The position numbers were made by a program, and so were the translations under genes. Below are positions 7,041 to 13,347 of a stretch of DNA of 18,694 nt, piece after piece (positions within the stretch are counted from its first letter, which is position 1; the number at the start of each line of letters is the position of its first letter). Below the pieces are notes generated by a model. The model was not told where the DNA came from and searched no databases. It saw only the letters and a list, made by a program, of their open reading frames with translations. Source of the stretch: Actinomycetales bacterium (GTDB lineage: Bacteria; Actinomycetota; Actinomycetes; Actinomycetales; BWSM-131); the NCBI GenBank assembly GCA_030149025.1, contig JASBSH010000282.1, positions 1 through 18,694 of the forward strand, written 5' to 3'.

Positions 7041-7418
7041 CAGGTGCTCACGCTCCGAGTGGTCATAGTCGTGTCAGCCGCCATCTGTGCCGTAGGTGAC
7101 GGTGAGGAGGTAACGCTCGCGGCTGCGGGTTTGTGCCCGCGGCGGGGAGGATTGTGCCCTACCTGTAACAGCCGGGGCGAACCGGTTCCGGATCTTCGTG
7201 TGCGGTCGAGGTGACCGACACCACAACCGGCCACGGCGCAGCCCGGTCTCCACGGCAAAAGGGCAGGTGCACCCGCGTGTCGGACCGGCGGGAGCGCCGG
7301 ATCCGGACCGCCGGCGGACGCTTCGCGGCAAGGTCGTGGTTGCCGTTTCGGCACTTGGACCACCTAGAGTCCCCAAACCGGACAGCCGACCAACAACAGT
7401 CGACAAGGTGGTGGAGCC
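7041..7418. other. Divergent intergenic region, 378 bp, no gene seen
   Basis: It lies between the divergent DUF4193 and 83-aa genes, at the place where mycobacteria carry the gene for Cei (Rv2700). Open frames here lack coding character, and no tRNA fold is seen. It contains a GC-rich hairpin at 7282-7304 (CCGGCG, loop GGAG, CGCCGG, with an outer GGA/ATCC pair that bulges one T). There is a short stem GCGGG-TTTGTG-CCCGC near 7127-7142 and possible promoter hexamers for both flanking genes. Nothing in it is strong enough to name. Confidence 0.5.
7340..7370 (+). promoter_or_regulatory. Possible promoter of the 83-aa gene
   Basis: TTGCCG at 7340-7345 and TAGAGT at 7365-7370 are separated by 19 bp, about 48 bp upstream of the ATG at 7419. 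The match to an actinobacterial primary sigma promoter is partial, and the spacing is at the long end. Confidence 0.25.
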
Positions 7419-7670
7419 ATGAGCGAGTTCGCCAACGAGATCACCGAGCGGGTGGCACAGGCCAGCTCTTCGCTGCGTGAGGCGGCTGAGAGCGGCGACG
7501 ACTTCCTGGCCGACGTGCGGGTCGGCGAGCTGGAGGAGCTCGCCCGTGTCGCCGCCGACCACGACGTGGAGGTGCCGGGTCTGCAGGAGACCCTCGAGGC
7601 GCACACCGGCAGCCTGGAGCTCCCCCTCGACCTTCGTGCGGAGCAGGCGGCCCAGCCGGACCCGGCCTGA
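7419..7670 (+). CDS. Small acidic helical protein, function unknown
   Basis: I do not recognise the family. The product is 83 aa, strongly acidic and predicted mainly helical: MSEFANEITERVAQASSSLREAAE, an EGD-like acidic turn, then FLADVRVGELEELARVAADHDVEVPGL and LQETLEAHTG. There is no Cys, membrane segment or signal peptide. Coding is supported by third-position GC bias, an AAGGTGG stretch 7 bases before the ATG and a compact fit, the stop lying 17 bp before the convergent inositol phosphatase stop. It could be a small adaptor or a tetratricopeptide-like helical hairpin; this is guesswork. It sits where mycobacteria carry Cei (Rv2700) but shows no LytR_C-like sequence. Confidence 0.75.
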   Translation: MSEFANEITERVAQASSSLREAAESGDDFLADVRVGELEELARVAADHDVEVPGLQETLEAHTGSLELPLDLRAEQAAQPDPA

Positions 7671-7682
7671 GGGCTGCTCGAA

Positions 7683-7699
7683 GAGGGCTACTCGCCCTC
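7683..7699. terminator. Short hairpin at the convergent gene ends
   Basis: GAGGGC, a five-base loop and GCCCTC form a perfect 6-bp stem that overlaps the inositol phosphatase stop codon, 13 bp past the end of the 83-aa gene. There is no T-tract, so if it terminates transcription it is not a classical intrinsic terminator. Confidence 0.25.
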
Positions 7700-8527
7700 C
7701 AGCGCCCCGGCCTCGGCCAGAAGGCGCCCCAGGTCGGATGCCAGCAGCGGCGCGGCGGCGATCACCATGGACTCGCCTGCCAGCAGATCACCCAACCCGG
7801 CGACCTGCGCCCCTGACTCCTCCGCCACGAGCCCGCCCGCGGCCAGGTCCCAGGGCTTCAGGCCCCGTTCGTAGTAGGCGTCGAGCCTGCCGCTGGCGAC
7901 GGCGCACAGGTCCAGTGACGCAGCGCCGGCCCGCCGGACGTCCCGCACCCTGGGCAGCACCGCCGCGACCACCTGCGCCTGCCGGCGCCGGCGCTCGACG
8001 GTGTAGCCGAAGCCGGTGCCGACCAGCGCCCGGCTCATCGGCACCTCCGCCGGGCCGGGCACGGGTCGGCCGTCCAGCCGGGCGCCCCCGCCCCGTGTCG
8101 CCGTCCAGGTCTCGCCGGTCTCCGGGTTGTGCACGCAGCCGGCGAGCACGGTCCATGTCTGCGGGTCGGGCTCGCCGGTCACGACCGCGACGCTGACGGC
8201 GTACGAGGCGATCCCGTACAGGTAGTTGACGGTGCCGTCGATCGGGTCGACGACCCACGTCAGACCGCTTGTGCCGGGCCGCAGGCCGTCCTCCTCCCCC
8301 AGCAGCCCGTCGTCCGGGCGCTCCGCGAGCAACGTCCGCGCCAGCAGGGACTCCGCGGCCGTGTCCATCTGGGTGACGATGTCCGTCGGGCTGGTCTTGG
8401 TCGCGCTGACCTCGAGCCCCTCGCGCTGACCGTCCCGGATCAGCACTCCGGCCGCACGGGCAGCCCGCTCCGCCAGCGCCAGCAGCGCCTCGTTGCTCGG
8501 CAGGGTCACGGCAGGCTGCTCAGACAT
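7688..8527 (-). CDS. suhB: Inositol monophosphatase family protein
   Basis: Mg2+-dependent phosphatase of the FIG superfamily, 279 aa. It probably removes phosphate from myo-inositol 1-phosphate for phosphatidylinositol and mycothiol synthesis, though histidinol-phosphate or 3'-phosphoadenosine phosphate are possible substrates. Metal-site motifs are all present: GEED at 77-80, DPIDGT at 94-99 followed by VNYLYG, and KPWDLAAG with Trp226-Asp227. GAASLDLCAVASGRLDAYYE precedes the last motif. ATG 8525-8527 overlaps the hemH stop by eight bases, indicating coupled translation; no strong independent Shine-Dalgarno is present. The symbol follows mycobacterial suhB (Rv2701c), which occupies the same neighbourhood. 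The open frame upstream of this ATG is a shadow of hemH. Confidence 0.9.
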   Translation of the reverse strand: MSEQPAVTLPSNEALLALAERAARAAGVLIRDGQREGLEVSATKTSPTDIVTQMDTAAESLLARTLLAERPDDGLLGEEDGLRPGTSGLTWVVDPIDGTVNYLYGIASYAVSVAVVTGEPDPQTWTVLAGCVHNPETGETWTATRGGGARLDGRPVPGPAEVPMSRALVGTGFGYTVERRRRQAQVVAAVLPRVRDVRRAGAASLDLCAVASGRLDAYYERGLKPWDLAAGGLVAEESGAQVAGLGDLLAGESMVIAAAPLLASDLGRLLAEAGALEGE

Positions 8528-9674
8528 CGAGGGTCCGCTCGGCGACGAGGTTCCAGTCAGCACCGCAGGCAGCAGGCTTGTCGGGTGTGCGGAGGTTGGG
8601 GCAGCAGCCGGCCGGGCAGACGTCCCAGGCCGGGCCCAGAGCGCCGGTCGCGGGCCGTTCGGGGTCATCTCCTCGCTCGGCTCGGGCCCGTTCCACGAGC
8701 AGGTCCACGAGCCCGGAGACGAACTGGGGATGGGTGCCCGCGGTCGCGGCGCGAACGAAGCGCAGTCCTGCCTCGCGCGCCGTCTCGGCGGCCTCGGTGT
8801 CGAGGTCGTGCACGACCTCCATGTGGTCGCTGACGAACCCGACGGGGACGACGACCACGGCCTGCTCACCGGCGGACGCCAACGCTCGTAGGTGGTCGCC
8901 CACGTCCGGTTCGAGCCAGGCCTGGGTCGGCGGGCCGGACCGGGAGCAGTAGACAAGGTCCCAGCCGATCCGGTCCGCCTCGACCCCCAGACGTTCTGCC
9001 ACGTGCCTGACCACTGTCGTGGCGACGTCCTCGTGCTCGGCAACGTACGCGCCGCCGTCCGGGCCGGACGTGTCCGCCATGGCGGTGGGGATCGAGTGCG
9101 TGACGAACACCACGCGCGGCAGCCGCACCACGTCGTCCGGCGCCTCACCCGGGGCACCGAGCTTCCCCCAAGCGGCGATGACGCCGTCGACCGTCCCGGC
9201 GACGAATCCGGGATGGTTGAAGTACGCCCGCACCTTGTCGGCCAGCAGTGCCCGCCCCTGCCGGGCGAGGGTGATGAGCGCGCCGGCGACGTCCTCCCGG
9301 TACTGGCGACAGCTGGAGTACGAGGCGTAGGCGCTGGTGGTGAGCACGAGGACGCGGCGGTGGCCGGCGTCGTGCGCCGCCTGTAGGGCGTCGGTGAGGT
9401 AGGGCGCCCAGTTGCGGTTCCCCCAGTAGACGGGGGTGGTGATGTTCCGGCGGTCGAGCTCAGCGCGCAGGTCGACGAGCAGCTGCCGGTTCAGGTCGTT
9501 GATCGGGCTGCGCCCGCCCCGCGCGAAGTAGTGCTCCCCGACCTCCTCGAGCCGCTCCGGGGGGATCCCGCGGCCGCGCGTGACGTTCTGCAGAAAGGGG
9601 ACGACGTCCTCGGGCGCCTCCGGACCGCCGAACGACAGCAGCACGAGCGCGTCATAGGGAGTGAGTGGGTCCAC
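8520..9674 (-). CDS. hemH: Ferrochelatase, actinobacterial [2Fe-2S] type (probably coproporphyrin ferrochelatase)
   Basis: Inserts Fe2+ into a porphyrin in heme synthesis. Actinobacteria use the coproporphyrin-dependent route, so coproporphyrin III is the expected substrate (the gene is then also called cpfC). The protein is 384 aa. It opens YDALVLLSFGGPEAPEDVVPFL, has RGGRSPINDLNRQ, the catalytic histidine in VFVTHSIP (His193), and the acidic metal segment VGFVSDHMEVVHDLD. Cluster cysteines are visible: Cys122 in SYSSCRQY and Cys353, Cys357 and Cys358 in CPAGCCPN, with a further Cys370. Actinobacterial family members hold a [2Fe-2S] cluster with one internal and three C-terminal cysteines. 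GTG 9672-9674 (MDPLTPYDALV) is chosen because AGGA lies 9 bases upstream. An 8-bp inverted repeat lies 18 bp upstream. Confidence 0.95.
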   Translation of the reverse strand: MDPLTPYDALVLLSFGGPEAPEDVVPFLQNVTRGRGIPPERLEEVGEHYFARGGRSPINDLNRQLLVDLRAELDRRNITTPVYWGNRNWAPYLTDALQAAHDAGHRRVLVLTTSAYASYSSCRQYREDVAGALITLARQGRALLADKVRAYFNHPGFVAGTVDGVIAAWGKLGAPGEAPDDVVRLPRVVFVTHSIPTAMADTSGPDGGAYVAEHEDVATTVVRHVAERLGVEADRIGWDLVYCSRSGPPTQAWLEPDVGDHLRALASAGEQAVVVVPVGFVSDHMEVVHDLDTEAAETAREAGLRFVRAATAGTHPQFVSGLVDLLVERARAERGDDPERPATGALGPAWDVCPAGCCPNLRTPDKPAACGADWNLVAERTLDV

Positions 9675-9691
9675 ACGCCCATCCTGCCAAT

Positions 9692-9720
9692 CGGGTCGGA
9701 TATCCCGGCACGCCGACCCG
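9692..9720. promoter_or_regulatory. Inverted repeat upstream of hemH, candidate operator or 5'-UTR stem
   Basis: The arms CGGGTCGG (9692-9699) and CCGACCCG (9713-9720) are perfect complements separated by 13 bp, giving 21 bp, or two helical turns, between arm centres. It starts 18 bp upstream of the hemH GTG, in the 175-bp divergent gap with sepH. It could be a binding site for a dimeric regulator or a hairpin in the hemH leader. No known regulator consensus was recognised. Confidence 0.4.
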
Positions 9721-9785
9721 TTGCTTCTCCTTGCCCCTTCCGGGTGGCAGAGTCGAGGCGAACGGCGGCGAGCCGTCCGCCGAGT

Positions 9786-9833
9786 GACGCCACACGCAAC
9801 AAGACGCCACACGCAAGACGCCACACGAAACAA
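9786..9833 (+). repeat. Tandem repeat (three copies) just upstream of sepH
   Basis: Three units beginning GACGCCACACG at 9786-9802 (17 bp), 9803-9816 (14 bp, lacking three bases) and 9817-9833 (17 bp, one change). The array runs directly into the AAGGAGGAG ribosome site of sepH, so it is probably in the 5' untranslated region. Confidence 0.85.
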
Positions 9834-9849
9834 GGAGGAGGCCGGCTTC

Positions 9850-11034
9850 ATGCAGGACCTGCAGCTGGTCGGGGTGCACGACGACGGTGAGCACGTGCTG
9901 CTGACGTCCGCTGACGGCACCCGCTACCGCCTCCTCATCGACGAACGCCTCCGGGCGGCCGTTCGCCGTGACCGCGCACGACTGGGCCAGCTGCAGATCC
10001 AGATGGACGGCGCCCTTCGTCCCCGGGACATCCAGGCACGTATCCGCGCCGGGCAGTCCGCTGAGGACATCGCCGCGGCGTCCGGGCTGCCCGTGGAGCA
10101 CATCCGCCGGTACGAGGGGCCGGTCCTGGCGGAACGCCTGCACATCTCCCAGCGCGCACAGCGGCACCGGATGCGCACCGCCGGTCCCGGCGAGCAGCCG
10201 CAGCTGGCAGACCTCGTGGCCGAGCGCCTCGATGCCCGCGGGGCCGAGGCCGGTGACTGGGACGCCTGGCGGCGGGACGAGACCACGTGGACCGTTCAGC
10301 TGACCTTTCGCACCGGCTCCAAGGACCGGGTGGCGACCTGGGGGTACGACCCGGTCACCGAGTCGCTGGAGCCGCGCGACGACGAGTCCCGGTGGCTGTC
10401 GGCGCTGACCGAGCAGCAGCAGGACGGCCCGCTGGGTGGTCGGCGGCTCAGCGCCGTGAAGGAGCTGGTGTACGACGTCGAGGCGGACGGCGGCGTCCGG
10501 GCCACGGGTACCCCGCAGGCTCCGGCCGAGCCCAGCGGACCGGCTGAGCAACCGAGGCGAACGGTCGACCTGCTCGACCAGCTGCGCGAGCGCCGTGGCC
10601 GGCGCCAGCCGCTCGCGTCCCCGGACGAGATCGAAGGCCTCGACGAGTTCGACGACCTGGCCCGGCTGGACGGGATGGACGACCCGGACGCCGGCCACAC
10701 ACGGGAGGAGGAGCCTCCGGCAGCGCACCCCCCGGCGTCCCGGCCCGACCAGGCGGTGGACGCCGAGATCCTGGCGCTGCCGGAGCCTGCGGGGGCAGGC
10801 CGGCGGGACCGCGGGACCGCCGACGAAGCCGCCACAGAACCTGCAGCCGTGGAGTCGTCGGCACAGGAGCAGGACGAGCAAGGCTCGTCCGACGGCTCCG
10901 CATCGGCCAAGGAGTCCGGCCGATCGCCCCAGCCGAAGCGCGGCGCCAGGCAGGCCAAGCCCGGCAAGGCGAAGGCGAAGAGGCCGAGCGTGCCGAGCTG
11001 GGACGAGATCGTGTTCGGCGCGAAGAAGGACTGA
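9850..11034 (+). CDS. sepH: SepH, FtsZ-binding cell division protein (DUF3071)
   Basis: Actinobacterial division protein that binds FtsZ and promotes Z-ring assembly. The product is 394 aa. The N-terminal DUF3071 domain, about residues 1-170, begins MQDLQLVGVHDDGEHVLLTSADG. It contains a helix-turn-helix-like stretch (AGQSAEDIAAASGLPVEHIRRYEGPVLAERLHI), then RDETTWTVQLTFRTGSKDRVATWGYDP. A long acidic, Pro/Ala-rich disordered linker follows to about 355, then a basic stretch (KRGARQAKPGKAKAKR) and the conserved end SVPSWDEIVFGAKKD. ATG 9850 has AAGGAGGAG 8 bases upstream and matches the family N-terminus; the open frame extends further upstream but without homology. It diverges from hemH and converges on the thymidine kinase remnant, the two stop codons lying in one 10-bp palindrome. 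Confidence 0.94.
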   Translation: MQDLQLVGVHDDGEHVLLTSADGTRYRLLIDERLRAAVRRDRARLGQLQIQMDGALRPRDIQARIRAGQSAEDIAAASGLPVEHIRRYEGPVLAERLHISQRAQRHRMRTAGPGEQPQLADLVAERLDARGAEAGDWDAWRRDETTWTVQLTFRTGSKDRVATWGYDPVTESLEPRDDESRWLSALTEQQQDGPLGGRRLSAVKELVYDVEADGGVRATGTPQAPAEPSGPAEQPRRTVDLLDQLRERRGRRQPLASPDEIEGLDEFDDLARLDGMDDPDAGHTREEEPPAAHPPASRPDQAVDAEILALPEPAGAGRRDRGTADEAATEPAAVESSAQEQDEQGSSDGSASAKESGRSPQPKRGARQAKPGKAKAKRPSVPSWDEIVFGAKKD

Positions 11035-11040
11035 CGTCAG
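11031..11040. other. 10-bp palindrome joining two convergent stop codons
   Basis: CTGACGTCAG is a perfect palindrome. It contains the sepH stop (TGA 11032-11034) and, on the other strand, the thymidine kinase remnant stop (TCA 11037-11039), two bases apart. It is too short to be a strong terminator, and no T-tract follows on either side. Confidence 0.6.
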
Positions 11041-11498
11041 GAGCCGAACGGCAGCACGTCCGGTGACATGGTTGCTGCCTTCGCGGCGGCGGCGGTCATC
11101 CGGCGCGTGTGGTGGAGGCGGCAGAGGGTCCCGTACCCGACCTCCCGCTTTGCGTCACCCGATGCACCCGTGGTCTCCACGTCGCCGATGACGACCTGCT
11201 CGCCCTCGACGACCATCACCCCGTCCACCGTCCGGGCGTTGTGCGTCGCTCGCCGGCCGCACCAGCACAGCGCCTGGACCTGCAGGACCTCCACCCGGTC
11301 GGCCAGCTCGATCAGGCGGCAGGAGCCAGGGAACAGCCGGGTGCGGAAGTCCGTCGTCAGGCCGAACGCGAAGACGTCGACCTCCATCTCGTCCACGATC
11401 CGGGCCAGGTCCTCGACCTGCTGCTCGGAGCAGAACTGCGCCTCGTCGCAGATGAGGTAGTCCACGCGCTCGCCGTACGGGCCGCCGTGCTCACCCAA
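11037..11498 (-). pseudogene. tdk: Thymidine kinase, N-terminally truncated remnant
   Basis: Remnant of a TK1-type thymidine kinase (thymidine + ATP to dTMP). What remains starts just before RVDYLICDEAQF, the DEAQ Walker-B-like segment. It continues VDVFAFGLTTDFRTRLFPGS, LADRVEVLQVQALCWCGRRATHNAR, the zinc cysteines CWC plus LCRLHH, and a C-terminal tail. Only about 150 residues are open, against roughly 210-230 usual. The N-terminal third, with the P-loop (usually GPMxCGKS/T) that binds ATP, is absent. A TAG at 11511-11513 closes the frame upstream, and the upstream sequence is the 3' end of the neighbouring hydrolase. The possible TTG start at 11496-11498 lies within a few bases of that hydrolase's stop. 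It is therefore unlikely to have kinase activity. A deletion at the junction, or an assembly error, explains it best. Confidence 0.88.
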
Positions 11499-12645
11499 CC
11501 CGGGACCCGGCTACACGGAGCAGCGGTACGCGCGTCTCTGCCTCCGTCCGCGCGCCGTGGAGCCCGACGAGCTTCATCAGCCCCGGGCGTTGGTGGCGGG
11601 AGTCGTGCACCGAGAGCACGTCCTCGACCGACACCACGACGTCGCCGATCCGCGGGAGGTTCTCGTCGGCGACGGTCCCGAACCAGCCCGCCGCGACCGC
11701 CTCGTCACGGCTCAGCACCGCGGCCCGGCCGTCGAGCCTGGCGCGCCAGCGGGCGAGCACCGCCTCCGCCTGGCCGGGCTCGGTGTAGAGCATGGGGGCC
11801 CGTGGCTCGCCGCCGGTGAGGTGGACACCCTGCGCCAGCTCGGCGTCGGTCGCGAGGTCGATGCGGGCGTGGGACGGGACGTCGACCATCCCGTGGTCGG
11901 CCGTCACGAGCAGCAGCCCGTCGGCCGGCAGACGGGCCGACAGCTCCCGCACCGCGAGGTCGACCTGCGCGAGCTCCTCCCCCCACTGCCAGGAGCCGCA
12001 GCCGTGCACGTGACCGGTCTTGTCGACGTCCCCCCAGTACAGGTACACCAGCGTGCGGGGAGCCGACCGCAGAGCCGCCGCGGCGGCGTCCACCCGGTCC
12101 GAGAGGGAGTCCGCGGCGATGAACTTCGGGCCCCGGAGCGCAGCCTCCGTCAAACCGGATCCGGCGAACAACGCCGGTCCGATGTGGAACGTCTCCACAC
12201 CCTCCGCGGCGACCGCCTCGAAGACGGTGGGCCGCCGCTGCCAGACCCGCGGGTCGACGTCCGGGTCCCACGACAGCTCGTTGAGCAGGCGGTCCCGCGC
12301 TGGGTCGAGGACCTGGTACCCGAGCATCCCGTGCGTGCCGGCGTGCGACCCGGTGCCGAACGACCCCATCGAGGTCGCCGTCGTGGACGGGAAGCCGGAC
12401 TCCAGCACCCGCGCGGCGCCGTCCACCGGTTCGCCGAGCAGCTCGCGCAGACGGGGGCCGTGCCCGCCACGCTCGAGGAGCAGCCGCTCCCCCAGCCCGT
12501 CGACGAGGAACACACAGACCCGGGCCGCGGCCGGCAGGGCCCAGGCAGGGACGGCGCGCCCGGGCGCGGGCTCGAGCATCACGCCGAGGGCGGCCGCCGC
12601 GGCGGGAAGGACATCGGCCAGGACGCCGTCGGGCGGCTCGCTCAT
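11491..12645 (-). CDS. Alkaline phosphatase superfamily hydrolase (nucleotide pyrophosphatase/phosphodiesterase type)
   Basis: Metal-dependent phosphoesterase of 384 aa, probably two-zinc, resembling nucleotide pyrophosphatase/phosphodiesterases; the substrate is unknown. Metal ligands and nucleophile are visible: Asp49 in FLVDGLG, the Thr nucleophile in FPSTTATSMGSFGTG (85-99), WGDVDKTGHVHG (Asp and His), TADHGM (Asp-His), and a final His in LVGLHGARTEAETRVPLL. There is no signal peptide or membrane segment, so it is likely cytosolic. ATG 12643-12645 lies 36 bp after DUF5998, with a distant GGTGAG upstream. The last residues (GSRVG) lie at the thymidine kinase deletion junction, so the natural C-terminus may have been altered by a few residues. 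Conserved motifs are complete, so activity is expected. Confidence 0.88.
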   Translation of the reverse strand: MSEPPDGVLADVLPAAAAALGVMLEPAPGRAVPAWALPAAARVCVFLVDGLGERLLLERGGHGPRLRELLGEPVDGAARVLESGFPSTTATSMGSFGTGSHAGTHGMLGYQVLDPARDRLLNELSWDPDVDPRVWQRRPTVFEAVAAEGVETFHIGPALFAGSGLTEAALRGPKFIAADSLSDRVDAAAAALRSAPRTLVYLYWGDVDKTGHVHGCGSWQWGEELAQVDLAVRELSARLPADGLLLVTADHGMVDVPSHARIDLATDAELAQGVHLTGGEPRAPMLYTEPGQAEAVLARWRARLDGRAAVLSRDEAVAAGWFGTVADENLPRIGDVVVSVEDVLSVHDSRHQRPGLMKLVGLHGARTEAETRVPLLRVAGSRVG

Positions 12646-12681
12646 GACCGCGAGCTCACCGCGTGGGCGCTGCGTGCACGC

Positions 12682-13287
12682 TCACCGCAGCGCGGCCTGC
12701 GTGCCGGTCGCTGCGGACAGCGCACCCGCGAAGCCCACCGCCGACTGAACGGCGTCCACGCCTTCCGCCTCGGCGCTGATGCGGACGACGATGTCGTCCG
12801 ACGTCATGGTGCCGGTGTAGCCGTGGTCCGCCTCGCACTCGGGGTCGCCGCAGCCGGCCGGCTCGAGGTCGAGACGGGTGACCGACCCCCAGCAGATCGT
12901 CAGCGTGACCTCCCGGGCGGGGGTACCGGCCCGGTGCTGCTCGGGGCGGGTGACCAGGTGGGACACCACGACCGAGCGGATCTGGTGCAGCGGCACGGAC
13001 TCCGTGGACGCGGCGGCGTAGTTCGTGGGCATCGACGCATCAGGGCCGTGGTCGTCGGCGTGGGCGACGACCAGCCGTGTGGCGGTCAGCGCCAGCACCG
13101 TGACGTGCCGGCGGACCTCCTCGGTGTCGAACGTCGTCTCCTGGTGCACCAGGTGCGCCAGGACGGCCTCGCCGGCGAGCGCGGAGGCCAGGACATCGCT
13201 TACCAGCTCCGGGAAGTACCCGGCTCGTTCGATGTCCGTCCGCACCTGGGGCGGCAGGGGGTCGGTAGCGGCAGGTCGGCGGGCCAT
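12682..13287 (-). CDS. DUF5998 family protein
   Basis: Conserved actinobacterial protein of unknown function, 201 aa, soluble, mixed alpha/beta. Recognisable stretches are LPPQVRTDIERAGYFPELVSDVLASALAGE near the N-terminus, then HQETTFDTEEVRRHVTVLALTATRLVVAHADDH and STESVPLHQIRSVVVSHLV. Cys and acidic residues occur in GCGDPECEADHG, and DDIVVRISAEAEG is near the end. The domain has the look of a PH-like or bacterial sensor fold. ATG 13285-13287 is preferred over GTG 13291-13293 because AGGA then sits 7 bases upstream. It follows the acetyltransferase gene by 45 bp and precedes the phosphatase by 36 bp, in one operon. The family name is from memory of the sequence and context. Confidence 0.82.
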   Translation of the reverse strand: MARRPAATDPLPPQVRTDIERAGYFPELVSDVLASALAGEAVLAHLVHQETTFDTEEVRRHVTVLALTATRLVVAHADDHGPDASMPTNYAAASTESVPLHQIRSVVVSHLVTRPEQHRAGTPAREVTLTICWGSVTRLDLEPAGCGDPECEADHGYTGTMTSDDIVVRISAEAEGVDAVQSAVGFAGALSAATGTQAALR

Positions 13288-13317
13288 GGTCACATCCTGG
13301 CACCTGCCGCGCCGTGG

Positions 13318-13347
13318 TCAGGTGGTGGGCGCTCAGGTGGTGGGCGC
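13318..13347 (-). repeat. 15-bp duplication covering the stop of the GNAT/acyl-CoA-synthetase gene
   Basis: Two identical units TCAGGTGGTGGGCGC at 13318-13332 and 13333-13347. On the minus strand each encodes A-P-T-T-stop, so the last four codons and the stop have been copied in frame, the second copy lying after the used stop. Confidence 0.9.

Noticed and set aside
7282..7304. Hairpin as an intrinsic terminator
   Set aside because: The stem is strong, but no T-tract follows on either strand and no gene is transcribed into it.
9721..9760. sepH promoter hexamers (TTGCTT, TTGCCC)
   Set aside because: No acceptable -10 box lies 16-19 bp downstream of either.
9652..10881. 409-aa minus-strand open frame opposite sepH
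   Set aside because: It overlaps sepH antisense and crosses into the hemH start, and it has no recognisable motif.
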